Shown: one piece after another, positions 27,945 through 37,042 of the stretch | Numbering within the stretch: position 1 is the first letter of the stretch | Layout: each line of letters opens with the position of its first letter | Assembly (NCBI GenBank): GCA_017984435.1 | Contig: JAGNZK010000006.1 | Location: 1 to 64,000, forward strand | Origin: Nitrosomonas sp. | Lineage (GTDB): Bacteria > Pseudomonadota > Gammaproteobacteria > Burkholderiales > Nitrosomonadaceae | Reading direction: 5' to 3' | DNA length: 64,000 nucleotides | Notes under the pieces: generated by a model | Seen by the model: the letters and a program-made list of their open reading frames with translations, nothing else | What the model was told of the DNA's origin: nothing | The model's database searches: none | Program-made: the position numbers and the translations under genes

Positions 27945-30900
27945 ATGAGCCTAAGCACAGCAGATCAGAAAAATCAAAATGATTTAAAGAAAGAGCTGCA
28001 GAATGATCCAAAGAAGCACTCCAAACTGGAGAAATTGGCAGCAGCTCTGATAAGTCGGCTTCTCGGTGTACCGATTGCGGTCGCAAAATCTGGCTTTCAA
28101 CATGGCGGTGATGCCGGTCCAGCAGGCCAGCAAGGACGACGTTTCCGGTTGGAATGTAAGAAGTACAGCGATACCACTAGCTTGAGTGACCGGGAGTTAC
28201 TAGGTGAAATAGATGATGCACTGGCTCGAGACACTGCATTAGAAGCCTGGTTTCTTATAGTAACTCGCAATGTTCCTGAGCAACTCCGACAAAAACTTAT
28301 GCTAAAAGGTGAAAAAGAAGGGGTGCCTGTAGAAATCATTGATTGGGAGGACCACGAACTAGCACCTCTTGCAGCACTATGTGCTTTTGCACCTGATTTG
28401 GTAAAAGTTGAATTCTCGGAAGAGGCTGGAACATTGGCATACGCACTTCAACCAGTCTCAGCCAACGCGATTGAAATGTTACGACGCAATCTACAGTCTT
28501 GGTGCCTTGGTTTTGAGGCATTACGAAGCCGATCGCATGAGAAGCTCAGTAAAATCTGGAATTTGCCTCGTGAATCGAACGCGATACTGGGACAAAACGC
28601 AGCTGGTGGTGCGTGCACAAAGAGAATTAAACGCGCCGCAGTTCATCAAGCCCTCAACGATTGGTGGTCTGCATCGACAAATGCAGACTCTCCTGCAGCA
28701 GTTATTGGTTGGGAGGGAGTTGGAAAGACTTGGGCAACAATTAATTGGTTGATCGAGAAAATTGATGAGCAGCCAATCGTCTTGGTTGTTCCGTCTTCTT
28801 CAGCAGTTGCCCTTTCTGGTATTTCCGAAACAAAGGTAAAACAGTTCTTAGCTGTTCGGCTTTATGAGCTCAGTGGAGTTCGAAATACCGAGCATTGGTT
28901 ACGACGGCTTGATTACCTGCTCAAACGACCCACCCATGAGAAGCCTGTTCTGACTATTTTCTTTGATGGTTTGAATCAAGAACCATCTGTTCAGTGGCTA
29001 CCGCTTCTCAAGATTTTGCAAGGTGAATCTTTTTCAACAAAAGTACGAGTAATTATCAGCACGCGCAAGCATCACTTTGAAAACAAGCTATCAAGCCTTC
29101 GCGGCCTGAATTCTGCGGCGATACCCATTGAAGTGGATAGTTACGATACAGTACCAGATGGTGAACTCGACCAGATGCTAGCGTTTGAGGGCTTAACTCA
29201 GACAGATTTACACCCAGACCTAATTGAGCTAGCCCGTACACCTCGCTTATTCGCACTTGTAGTTCGATTTCGCGATAGATTGATCGAAGCAGGCCAAGTT
29301 ACTGTTCACAGACTACTTTGGGAATATGGTCGTGATACCTTGGGAGTCCGTGCCGGAAAGTCATTCAGCGAAAATGAATGGCAAACCTGGTTAAAAGCGA
29401 TTGCACAGAAATACCGCGACGGCATCAAAGAGCACTACACAGTTAAATCTCTTGGGGAATCAGTAAGTCGTCCCGATCTTAACGAATCAGAAAATTATGC
29501 ACGCCTGAGTGACATCATCGATGGCCGGTTTGCTGAGTCTGACTTATCAGACAATTTACACTTTACTCCGACAGTAATCGAACATGCTTTTGGTGTTGCG
29601 CTATTAACCCACCTTGACACCGTGGCGGAAGCTAATTTTACGTCACTTCATACCGCACTCACGCAATGGCTCGACCCCATCGTGGGACTTGACGAACGTG
29701 CGGAAATCCTGCGAGCGGCTGTTTCTATTTTGCTAGAACAAGATTCTAAGCCTCCAGTTCAAGCAGAAGTACTTGTCACAACATGGCTGCAAACTCAGAA
29801 TGTAACCGATAACCACCGCAGAGAATTAGCCGCACTTGCCCCGAATCTCATAAATGCATTACTTGTCGCAATAGAGCAATCGGACAGTGATACTCATGCC
29901 TCTGCGCGACTTTGGGCTGTTAATGCGTTACGCGTCATTCCACGGGATAACTACGCAGCTGTGACCGTGATATTCGCACGAATAAAGCAGTGGTTCAGTA
30001 TCGTCTCCAGAGATGTCTACCCACATCAAGGCGCAGATTATGAAAAAAATCGATCTGAAGGCTTTATACGCCGGATTGGCATCGACTCATCAAGAAATGT
30101 TACGATTGCCGGGGTAGTGCTGGAGCTTGTTGATCAGTACGATGGCACATTACAACTAATAGCACCTTCGATTATGGAAGGATTTCCACTTGCTGATGCG
30201 CTACCAATTTTTGAAGCAGCAGCAATCACACTAGCAATTCGAAATCGTTGCGAAGGCTGGGATGCTCTAAAATGGCTCTGTTTATTGAACGAAATCGATC
30301 CAGATGAAACATCCTTGGTTTTACGCGGACATGCAGAAAAAATCCGACAGCGGCAACCGGAGTCAGGTATAAATCCAGGCATCCCTGATCGTATCGCTGC
30401 ACTTCTCCTTTGGTTGACCGGCCAGGAGTCAGACGAAACCGCTGCCGCAATGATCAATCCGCGCATTAATCACGGATATTCCTATGAAAGGGATTACTTA
30501 CCGAATCCGGGTCGTAGTTTTTTTGCGCTAGAAAGGCAGCATGCCGACCTTGCTCTAACCGATCCCGGATCGTCTTTAATCCGGCGTGTGCAAAGAACTA
30601 AAGAGTTTTGGTTCGACCCGAACTTCCAACCCCCAACTTCCTTTATTACCGAAATTCGCGAACTCGCAACTTGCATTGAAGTCGACAAACTCAATAGACA
30701 CGGCTCATATACCACTGAAGATCACAATTTCAAGCAATTAGAGCATTCTTTTGCCCGATGCACACCTGATCTGCTGGCTGATATGTTGCGCCGTAAAATC
30801 CAGAGTCTCACTTTTTGTCCGGCGGAATCTCGTTATTGGAGTGCTATTCATGTAACCGATCATCTACTTTTGGCCGGTGAAAAAGAAGCTGTGGCAGCGA

Positions 30901-32603
30901 AAAATCTGCGATTAAGTGGCACCGATCCTGATGGGAAACAAGAATATTACGTTGCCAATCAGCTTTTATTGGTAGAAATACTGAAACTTGATGCTCGAGC
31001 TCAGTTTGATGCATTAATCAGTGCGGGCTTAGAATGTATTTTGGATGACATCGGCCAAGTTTTACAGCCGCCCAGCCAGGAAGATGTTGATGCACTGATT
31101 ACTCGTTATGCTAATGGTTCGTCTAAACAAAAGAACGAACTTCTCCTTCTTTTATCGATCCATCCAGTTGAGTACAGTGACAGCGCCTGGTCATGGCTAA
31201 CTGGTTTCGCACACCAAACTGATCATGAGTTCTGTCACATTGCCTTCCAAACCCTTGCTCTTTCCAATGCAGCTTGCTTTGGACAGATGTTGATGGCAGA
31301 AAATTGGCATTGGAGCGCAAACAAACATTTCTGGATTAATCACTACGGCACTGGCGCGATTATCGAAGCGACACAAGCGTTTCCTTTTGATCAAATAGCA
31401 CCGCGATTAGCACCATGGCGGTTGCTGGAAGCTGCTCGTCTGCGTGGTGCTCATCCTGAAGAAATACGATTGGCGGCTGAAATAGTAGGATATATTCTAT
31501 TCGCCGAAAAAGTCAGTGAGCCTGATCCGGGATCAATCTTATCGTTCGACCGGAATGCTGCCAAGATTTCCCCCTTTTCGTTTTCTATTACACTACACCA
31601 AAGTCAAACTGATACCAATGATCCATCTGCTGCATTTAGGGCAACTATGGATGATGATGCATGGATAAAAGCGCATCAGCTTGCCACCAAAGTAGCCATT
31701 TCTAGAATAGATGAAGCAAGAATATCTGGCGCAGATTTATACCTTACGATTTTGAGTTCTGCTGATTTCGAACCTGTTCTGAAGTATGCCTCGAATATGG
31801 TTGAGCATTGGCTTGAAGGTTCTCGTGAACTTACAACGGATTTCAGGCGCCGTGTTCACTTGGCAGAAGGCACTTATCTTGCACTTTGTGAAGCGCTTCT
31901 TTCTTATGATCCTCCACAAGGTGTGAGTTTGTGGCGATCTCTCCGCGCAACGATATCAACACGCTATCTGGGCAAAGCAAGTATTGAGGATTCCTTGCAC
32001 ATGATCTTTCGTGTTCGTAATTCACCAGAAGTCATCGCACTCCGTGAAGAGTTGCTTGAATTAAAGTACAGTAATACTGATCAAGATTTGTTAGATCTCG
32101 CAATTGCAGCCTCACTCAACGGTAAAGCAGATTGGTTGGCCGCCATGATTGAATCCGATCAAAAATCCACACTTGTATGGAAGCGAAAACGTGGCGTGGT
32201 TCTTTCTGGATTTACTGCAAATAATACGCTGCCTGTTGCAGATGCTTGGCCGGATGGTGAAATTAAAACAGCTCACGCTTTACTACTAACCAGATCAGCA
32301 CGTTTTCGATGGATTGAAGCCTGTGCTCACCATTGGTGGAAAGTCTATCTTAAAACGAAGGATCCAGCTGAGGCTTATGCCGCCTGGGTACTTTTCCTCA
32401 ATGCGGCAGATCCTCGTGCCTGGATATGGATGGATCAAGACATTCAGGCAGCAAACGATTCCAGTAGTTTCTTTAAACTTAAGTTGAGTCATTTACAGCT
32501 CAACCGATCAAAACTAAAGCGAGCCATGGAGAAGCGCACTGAAAAACTTAATAAGAAATTATTTGATAGAGATATTTGTACTGGAATAGGTCCCTGGGAA
32601 TAA
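27945..32603 (+). CDS. Avs-like STAND NTPase with N-terminal PD-(D/E)xK nuclease
   Basis: This is a single 1552-residue gene. Residues of about 25-160 form a restriction-endonuclease-like domain: Glu29 in LEKLAAALI, HGGDAG with Asp56, and RLECKKY with Glu70-x-Lys72. This is the PD-(D/E)xK pattern of Mrr/Cap4-like effectors. Residues of about 240-500 are a STAND-type NTPase: Walker A GWEGVGKT (255-262), Walker B LTIFFDGLNQ (Asp341) and ISTRKHHF (371-378). The remaining 1000-odd residues are predominantly helical without a recognised domain and probably form the sensor. This is the layout of Avs antiviral sensors, which bind a conserved phage protein, oligomerise and activate the nuclease. It has no partner gene, and a weak AAGAA ribosome site precedes the ATG. 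Assignment to a known Avs type is not possible by eye; a defence role is inferred from architecture. Confidence 0.72.
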   Translation: MSLSTADQKNQNDLKKELQNDPKKHSKLEKLAAALISRLLGVPIAVAKSGFQHGGDAGPAGQQGRRFRLECKKYSDTTSLSDRELLGEIDDALARDTALEAWFLIVTRNVPEQLRQKLMLKGEKEGVPVEIIDWEDHELAPLAALCAFAPDLVKVEFSEEAGTLAYALQPVSANAIEMLRRNLQSWCLGFEALRSRSHEKLSKIWNLPRESNAILGQNAAGGACTKRIKRAAVHQALNDWWSASTNADSPAAVIGWEGVGKTWATINWLIEKIDEQPIVLVVPSSSAVALSGISETKVKQFLAVRLYELSGVRNTEHWLRRLDYLLKRPTHEKPVLTIFFDGLNQEPSVQWLPLLKILQGESFSTKVRVIISTRKHHFENKLSSLRGLNSAAIPIEVDSYDTVPDGELDQMLAFEGLTQTDLHPDLIELARTPRLFALVVRFRDRLIEAGQVTVHRLLWEYGRDTLGVRAGKSFSENEWQTWLKAIAQKYRDGIKEHYTVKSLGESVSRPDLNESENYARLSDIIDGRFAESDLSDNLHFTPTVIEHAFGVALLTHLDTVAEANFTSLHTALTQWLDPIVGLDERAEILRAAVSILLEQDSKPPVQAEVLVTTWLQTQNVTDNHRRELAALAPNLINALLVAIEQSDSDTHASARLWAVNALRVIPRDNYAAVTVIFARIKQWFSIVSRDVYPHQGADYEKNRSEGFIRRIGIDSSRNVTIAGVVLELVDQYDGTLQLIAPSIMEGFPLADALPIFEAAAITLAIRNRCEGWDALKWLCLLNEIDPDETSLVLRGHAEKIRQRQPESGINPGIPDRIAALLLWLTGQESDETAAAMINPRINHGYSYERDYLPNPGRSFFALERQHADLALTDPGSSLIRRVQRTKEFWFDPNFQPPTSFITEIRELATCIEVDKLNRHGSYTTEDHNFKQLEHSFARCTPDLLADMLRRKIQSLTFCPAESRYWSAIHVTDHLLLAGEKEAVAAKNLRLSGTDPDGKQEYYVANQLLLVEILKLDARAQFDALISAGLECILDDIGQVLQPPSQEDVDALITRYANGSSKQKNELLLLLSIHPVEYSDSAWSWLTGFAHQTDHEFCHIAFQTLALSNAACFGQMLMAENWHWSANKHFWINHYGTGAIIEATQAFPFDQIAPRLAPWRLLEAARLRGAHPEEIRLAAEIVGYILFAEKVSEPDPGSILSFDRNAAKISPFSFSITLHQSQTDTNDPSAAFRATMDDDAWIKAHQLATKVAISRIDEARISGADLYLTILSSADFEPVLKYASNMVEHWLEGSRELTTDFRRRVHLAEGTYLALCEALLSYDPPQGVSLWRSLRATISTRYLGKASIEDSLHMIFRVRNSPEVIALREELLELKYSNTDQDLLDLAIAASLNGKADWLAAMIESDQKSTLVWKRKRGVVLSGFTANNTLPVADAWPDGEIKTAHALLLTRSARFRWIEACAHHWWKVYLKTKDPAEAYAAWVLFLNAADPRAWIWMDQDIQAANDSSSFFKLKLSHLQLNRSKLKRAMEKRTEKLNKKLFDRDICTGIGPWE

Positions 32604-32740
32604 AAATGTTGATTCAGGTAAAAATCAGTTGCACTAACTCAGATCTAGTCAAAAAACTCCAGTCGTTTGATAACATTCTGATTAGATCTGAGCTTAGTGC
32701 GTATAAATCTACCTATACAGTCGATTTATAAGAGTTATTA

Positions 32741-33745
32741 CTATTGACCGATAGCATCAACCCGGAAAGTCTCTCCGCAGTTGGAACTACTCTGCGCTGG
32801 CGCATTCATAAGCAATTTCTCGAGATCGGCGCCTGGGGCTAGGTCGGCAATCAGATTCAATTGAATCTCCACCAACATGCCTTGGTCGCAATTGAGCTTG
32901 ATACGCTCCTTGGCGGTAGATCCCAGTACGGCGGCTACGCGATTGAGAAAATCTTCGGTACGGACCTGCTGACCGATTCGGCGATTCATAAAATAAGCCA
33001 TGCCGGAATCATTGAACTGACGTGTCAAATCCACCGATAAATCAAAAAATTCTTCCATGGCTTTAGTCTGGCAAGTGCCATGTTTATGCCATTCGTGACG
33101 CTCCAGACAAGAGCCTGCTGTCACGCTGGGCATGACTTCCGCTAATGCAGCTTGCGAAGTGGAATCCAATTGAACCGCCGGATAATCACAGAAATTATCT
33201 TTTTTTCCTTTGACTTCACCGCAGAATCCGTAGCTTATGCCACATTTTTGTTTATTAGGCCATAAGCCATGCAAAGTAAAATGTTTGGCTTGATAGACGT
33301 GCGGATCGGTAATTTTACACTCAGGTTTTTGTGGTTTGGTTTCACAGAAAGCGGGTTGCCATGACAGTGCGAGCACATAACTATCCGCTTGACCGGCAAC
33401 ACTGCAACTATTGTTGCCGTTGCCTCCGGTTCCGCCGCCAGTTGTTATCTGGGCTTGACCGCATGCAGCGCTAACCCAACGCTCCTTAGGGTTAGCAGCA
33501 GGCAGGATAATCCGGTACCAGTCGGGATAATTCGGATTAGTCACTTCGATAATGTTGTATTGGTTACCCGCCAGAATTTGCGCATTATCCGGGTTGGTCG
33601 ATTTGTTTTTTGAAACATAAGCCGGGCAGGATTGCTGCGCAGAGAAAACGCCTGTTGCTTTGTTTGCCCAGATTGGGTGGATATACCCGATTGTTAATAT
33701 GGTCAGAAAAATCTGAAGAACGACACTTTTTCGTAGACATATCAT
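32741..33745 (-). CDS. Exported RNase T2 family ribonuclease with SH3-like domain
   Basis: The ATG at 33745 (GAGGAGAAATAAA upstream; an earlier TTG exists) gives 334 residues with a signal peptide (VVLQIFLTILTIGYIHPIWA). Residues of about 40-100 resemble a bacterial SH3 module (YNIIEVTNPNYPDWYRI). The RNase T2 domain carries both catalytic segments, HFTLHGLWPN and LERHEWHKHGTC, with their histidines, plus many cysteines. It should cleave RNA in the periplasm or outside. It is convergent to the STAND gene, inside the block bounded by the SDR-derived repeats. Confidence 0.9.
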   Translation of the reverse strand: MICLRKSVVLQIFLTILTIGYIHPIWANKATGVFSAQQSCPAYVSKNKSTNPDNAQILAGNQYNIIEVTNPNYPDWYRIILPAANPKERWVSAACGQAQITTGGGTGGNGNNSCSVAGQADSYVLALSWQPAFCETKPQKPECKITDPHVYQAKHFTLHGLWPNKQKCGISYGFCGEVKGKKDNFCDYPAVQLDSTSQAALAEVMPSVTAGSCLERHEWHKHGTCQTKAMEEFFDLSVDLTRQFNDSGMAYFMNRRIGQQVRTEDFLNRVAAVLGSTAKERIKLNCDQGMLVEIQLNLIADLAPGADLEKLLMNAPAQSSSNCGETFRVDAIGQ

Positions 33746-33941
33746 TTTATTTCTCCTCGATGGATTAGGCAAGAATAAAACGCAAACGGGTCTTGTATGA
33801 CTAATTTATCATTATTCAGATGGATCATTGAATTAACTGTGATATTTACCACACTAAAACCGGCTTATTTTGAACACCAGATACTAGAAACACGTGTGAA
33901 TACAACTGGATAATTATCTCAATCGCGTAAAGTATCGCATA

Positions 33942-34012
33942 TCATCAGCAGCCTGAAATTTGAGGATTCCGGCAAGTTTTATGCGTTTGACGGGTAGGGT
34001 GTGTCTTGGTAA
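33942..34012 (+). pseudogene. Scar of an SDR gene 3' end
   Basis: These 71 bp align without gaps to 27798-27868, the end of the intact SDR gene, with 62 of 71 positions identical by my count. The frame reads FEDSGKFYAFDG and then hits TAG where the intact gene has CAG, then GVSW and the same final TAA. It is the remnant of a second, diverged SDR gene, and it marks the far border of the accessory block. Confidence 0.8.
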
Positions 34013-34046
34013 GGTGTTCGGGTTTATCAATCTGGAGGAAGGCGCA

Positions 34047-35465
34047 ATGAATGAGATGCTGGATGTTATTATCGTTGGTGCCGGTAGCGCAGGTCTTGCC
34101 GCGCTGCGGGAAGTGAGAAAACGTACGCAGCGTTTTGTCATTATTAATGACGGTCCTTGGGGTACGATATGTGCCCGGGTTGGTTGTATGCCGTCCAAAT
34201 TGTTAATCGAAGCGGCAAATGCTTTCCACCGCCGCAACACCTTTGAGGAATTCGGTATTCGCGGTGCCAGCCATCTTACCCTCGATATTCCGGCTGCATT
34301 GCGGCGTATGCGACGGTTGCGCGATGATTTCGTTGCCAGTACGCGGAAAACCACGGAGGAATTGGGTGAACGTGCGATTTCCGGGCGTGCACGCCTGCTT
34401 GCACCTGATAGATTGGTGGTAAACGGACAAGAGTTGCATGCACGCAAAATTATTATTGCCACCGGTTCACGCCCGATTGTACCTTCAGCCTGGCAGCATC
34501 TAGGGGAACGGTTATTGACCACGGATACCTTGTTCGAACAGGAAATGCTACCTGCTCGTATGGCAGTCGTAGGAATGGGCCCCATCGGGGTTGAGATGGC
34601 CCAGGCGCTTTCCCGGCTTGGCATTCAGGTAACGGCATTTAGCCGCGGTCAAACTGTCGCCGGATTGACAGATCCACAGGTGAATGCGGTTGCAGCCGAG
34701 CTGTTAACACGTGAATTTCAGCTATATCTGGGAGATAAAGCTGATCTGAGTATTGTGAATGGGGGTGTGCAAGTCAGCGCCGGGAGTACGAAAGTTACTG
34801 TTGATGGTGTTCTTGTTGCACTGGGAAGACATCCCAATATTGAGAATCTGGGCCTCGAAACACTGGGGATTGCGCTGGATCAATACGGCATGCCGCCTGT
34901 CAGTACAGGCACCATGCAAGTTGCTGATCTACCGGTATTTATGGCAGGGGATGCGAATGGGCAAATACCGTTATTGCATGAGGCTGCTGACGAGGGACAC
35001 ATTGCCGGATTAAATGCTACTACGCAATCCAATTTAATCTGTTTTAAACGCCGGACGCCGCTTGCCATCGTTTTTTCTGACCCGGATATTGCAGTCGTGG
35101 GCAGTCGTTTTCAAGCATTCGATAACGCAGAAATACTGATCGGAGAAGTGCGTTTTGACCGCCAGGGGCGTGCACGTGCGAGCCAACGTAACAAAGGTAT
35201 CATGCGCCTTTATGCGGAAGCGGGGAGTGGCCGATTGTTAGGCGCGGAAATGTGCGCGCCGGCAGGCGAGCATATGGCGCATCTACTGGCGTTGGCGATT
35301 GATCGTGCGCTCACGGTACAGGATATGCTACGCCTTCCGTTTTATCATCCGGTGCTTGAAGAAGGTTTACGCACAGCGTTGCGTGCCTTGGCAGCACAAC
35401 TGCCTGTTGCTGGCGAATCCGATTTGGCCGCGTGCGGCGCATACAATGCCGAAGCGCTGGATTGA
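34047..35465 (+). CDS. Dihydrolipoamide-dehydrogenase-like flavoprotein
   Basis: The ATG at 34047, preceded by GGAGGAAGG, gives 472 residues. The order is FAD-binding IIVGAGSAGLAALREV, redox-active disulfide GTICARVGCMPSK (C-x4-C), an NAD(P)-binding motif VVGMGPIGVEMAQAL, a second FAD segment VFMAGDANGQIPLLHEA and a C-terminal dimerisation domain. It is class I pyridine nucleotide-disulfide oxidoreductase, as in mercuric reductase and dihydrolipoamide dehydrogenase. The HxxxxE catalytic pair typical of Lpd is altered near the C-terminus (FYHPVLEEGL retains His and Glu). No lipoyl-complex genes are near, so the substrate is open. Confidence 0.85.
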   Translation: MNEMLDVIIVGAGSAGLAALREVRKRTQRFVIINDGPWGTICARVGCMPSKLLIEAANAFHRRNTFEEFGIRGASHLTLDIPAALRRMRRLRDDFVASTRKTTEELGERAISGRARLLAPDRLVVNGQELHARKIIIATGSRPIVPSAWQHLGERLLTTDTLFEQEMLPARMAVVGMGPIGVEMAQALSRLGIQVTAFSRGQTVAGLTDPQVNAVAAELLTREFQLYLGDKADLSIVNGGVQVSAGSTKVTVDGVLVALGRHPNIENLGLETLGIALDQYGMPPVSTGTMQVADLPVFMAGDANGQIPLLHEAADEGHIAGLNATTQSNLICFKRRTPLAIVFSDPDIAVVGSRFQAFDNAEILIGEVRFDRQGRARASQRNKGIMRLYAEAGSGRLLGAEMCAPAGEHMAHLLALAIDRALTVQDMLRLPFYHPVLEEGLRTALRALAAQLPVAGESDLAACGAYNAEALD

Positions 35466-35571
35466 TACTACCCTGCGATCAATCTCACATAGGGATTCCA
35501 GATGAGGCTGCGGTAATCCACCTATTGTTAATAGTGGGTTACTGTATTGATTATTCAGTTGGGTGCCTGAT

Positions 35572-35593
35572 ATCCCGCCAAAAATGGCGGGAT
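35572..35593. terminator. Hairpin between convergent flavoprotein and lipoprotein genes
   Basis: A perfect 8-bp stem ATCCCGCC/GGCGGGAT around AAAAAT probably terminates the flavoprotein transcript. Only a short T-containing stretch follows, so its strength is uncertain. Confidence 0.6.
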
Positions 35594-35653
35594 TACTTAT
35601 TCGTTTGTCGAAGAATTTCTTTCACCAGGTTTTAACAATGAACTTTGATTTTT

Positions 35654-36271
35654 TTATTTCGTAAGTTGACGAAATGTTCCCATTCTCGGCGGAGAAATTA
35701 GATCAGTTTTGTTAAATGTAAAAAGGAATAATACGGTGTATGCGTTATAGAAAGTGTCGGCAAGAAACGGTGAGGAAGAGGCAAGAAACCGACCGGAGGG
35801 TAATTCAAAAATATCGAAGTGGAATCGTGTGTATCCCGTTTGGTTTTCTGCTTTGTAAAACGCGAGTTCAGGCAGTGAAATGGGTATTAGCGAAGCCTGA
35901 ATAGGTGGAATTCCGAAGAAAGTGGTGGCCAGTTCAGTACCGAGTGAATTGACCACGATATTGATACGGTGACTCGCATTGTCATCCTGAACAGCATAAC
36001 CATGCAGTCCCAGCCACCCTGCTACAATGCCTTTCACAATATCCTTATCCGGGCTTATCCCGGTAACATCCAGCTTGATGGCTGAGCCGCGCGGAATAGG
36101 GAAGGGCATGTCGCGTTGCTTGGGCAGGCTGCGCATGACTGACTCAGTAATCAGTAATTGTTCGGTTGCCGTTCTGGCTGAGCTGGTTATTTTTTGTGTG
36201 GATGAACATGCTGAAAGTAGGCCGACCAAAGCCATACCTAAACAAAGTGCCTTAATAATTTTCTTTACCAT
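35654..36271 (-). CDS. Predicted lipoprotein of unknown function
   Basis: The 205-residue protein has a lipoprotein signal (LCLGMALVGLLSAC, lipobox LSAC) and should be anchored in the outer or inner membrane. The mature part has a hydrophobic segment (DIVKGIVAGWLGLHGYAVQ) and a C-terminal stretch rich in aromatic residues. I do not recognise a family by motif. A specific function cannot be assigned. The 298 bp upstream hold no gene. Confidence 0.7.
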   Translation of the reverse strand: MVKKIIKALCLGMALVGLLSACSSTQKITSSARTATEQLLITESVMRSLPKQRDMPFPIPRGSAIKLDVTGISPDKDIVKGIVAGWLGLHGYAVQDDNASHRINIVVNSLGTELATTFFGIPPIQASLIPISLPELAFYKAENQTGYTRFHFDIFELPSGRFLASSSPFLADTFYNAYTVLFLFTFNKTDLISPPRMGTFRQLTK

Positions 36272-36569
36272 AACTTTTCACTCCGGATGATTATTCATTA
36301 GTCGCTTTCTGCTTAAAACACTCCTGAGTAACTGTCATTTCGAGCATAGCGAGAAATCGATGTTGTTGATTATCTCAAGACTTATCGCTATCTGCAGAAT
36401 GATAAATGTAAGTTATTTAGAACTTCCTCAAGCAGAAAAACATACAGTAGCATAAAACGTAACCGGGGTTTATTTTATTGTTTATACAATAAACAGACTG
36501 CTACAGAGATCGGAAGATCAACTCGTTTAGATTTGTTTATGTCGTCTGTTTAAAAGCAATGCTTGTAAT
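36272..36569. other. Intergenic, no gene seen
   Basis: This stretch is AT-rich. It contains a short dyad ATTTCGAGCATAGCGAGAAAT of the kind seen as dispersed repeats, and no open frame with a ribosome site. Confidence 0.5.
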
Positions 36570-36839
36570 CTATATCTTACTTAATGAGATAAATCCTATC
36601 AGACCCAATCTGGCTAACAACATTCTATCGGTGTGTGGTTCCCGAATTGGCAATGTGATTGGTGTTGGCAAAAACTGAGTGACTTGATAATTGTTGCCAT
36701 TATGTATAACGCTGATGATTTGTCTATTACTGTTGATATCGAATACATGGCTAAACTTGCTATTGGGCAACGTGTCTAACTCAATAACGTGAGTGTTGTT
36801 CCAAAGCGGATTGTTCGAAATGAGAATATGAAGGTGCAT
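36570..36839 (-). pseudogene. Remnant of a HAF-repeat PEP-CTERM protein
   Basis: The 89 residues read like one repeat of HAF-type extracellular proteins (VIELDTLPNSKFSHVFDINS, compare DLGTLGG-type repeats). They are followed by a decayed PEP-CTERM tail: REPHTDRMLLARLGLIGFIS, where intact genes have VPEP..LLxxGLGLIGF and then basic residues. The signal peptide and the rest of the gene are missing. A full-length protein would have been sorted by exosortase. Confidence 0.55.
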
Positions 36840-37042
36840 TTAAATATTTGCTTCGTGGCGTTAATCAAACTGGAATTAAGTAATTTTCTGATAATTTTTC
36901 AGTATCTTGACAACCATTCTGACCTTTCAGTATATTTGTTTTCAATGGAAAGCTGCGGAAAGTGCGCTTATTTTTTATACACATAACAACACCAATAAGA
37001 TAGTGCACAATACTTATTTTTGTTGGTCATGAGGGTTTTACC

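Noticed and set aside
33960-34046. Longer N-terminus of the flavoprotein from 33960
   Set aside because: That segment is the SDR 3' scar and leader. The ATG at 34047 has a strong ribosome site and begins the FAD-binding fold.
36330-36365. Short dyad ATTTCGAGCATAGCGAGAAAT as a REP-like repeat
   Set aside because: One partial copy only (a weaker match near 48946) was seen, so it is not sufficient for a repeat call.
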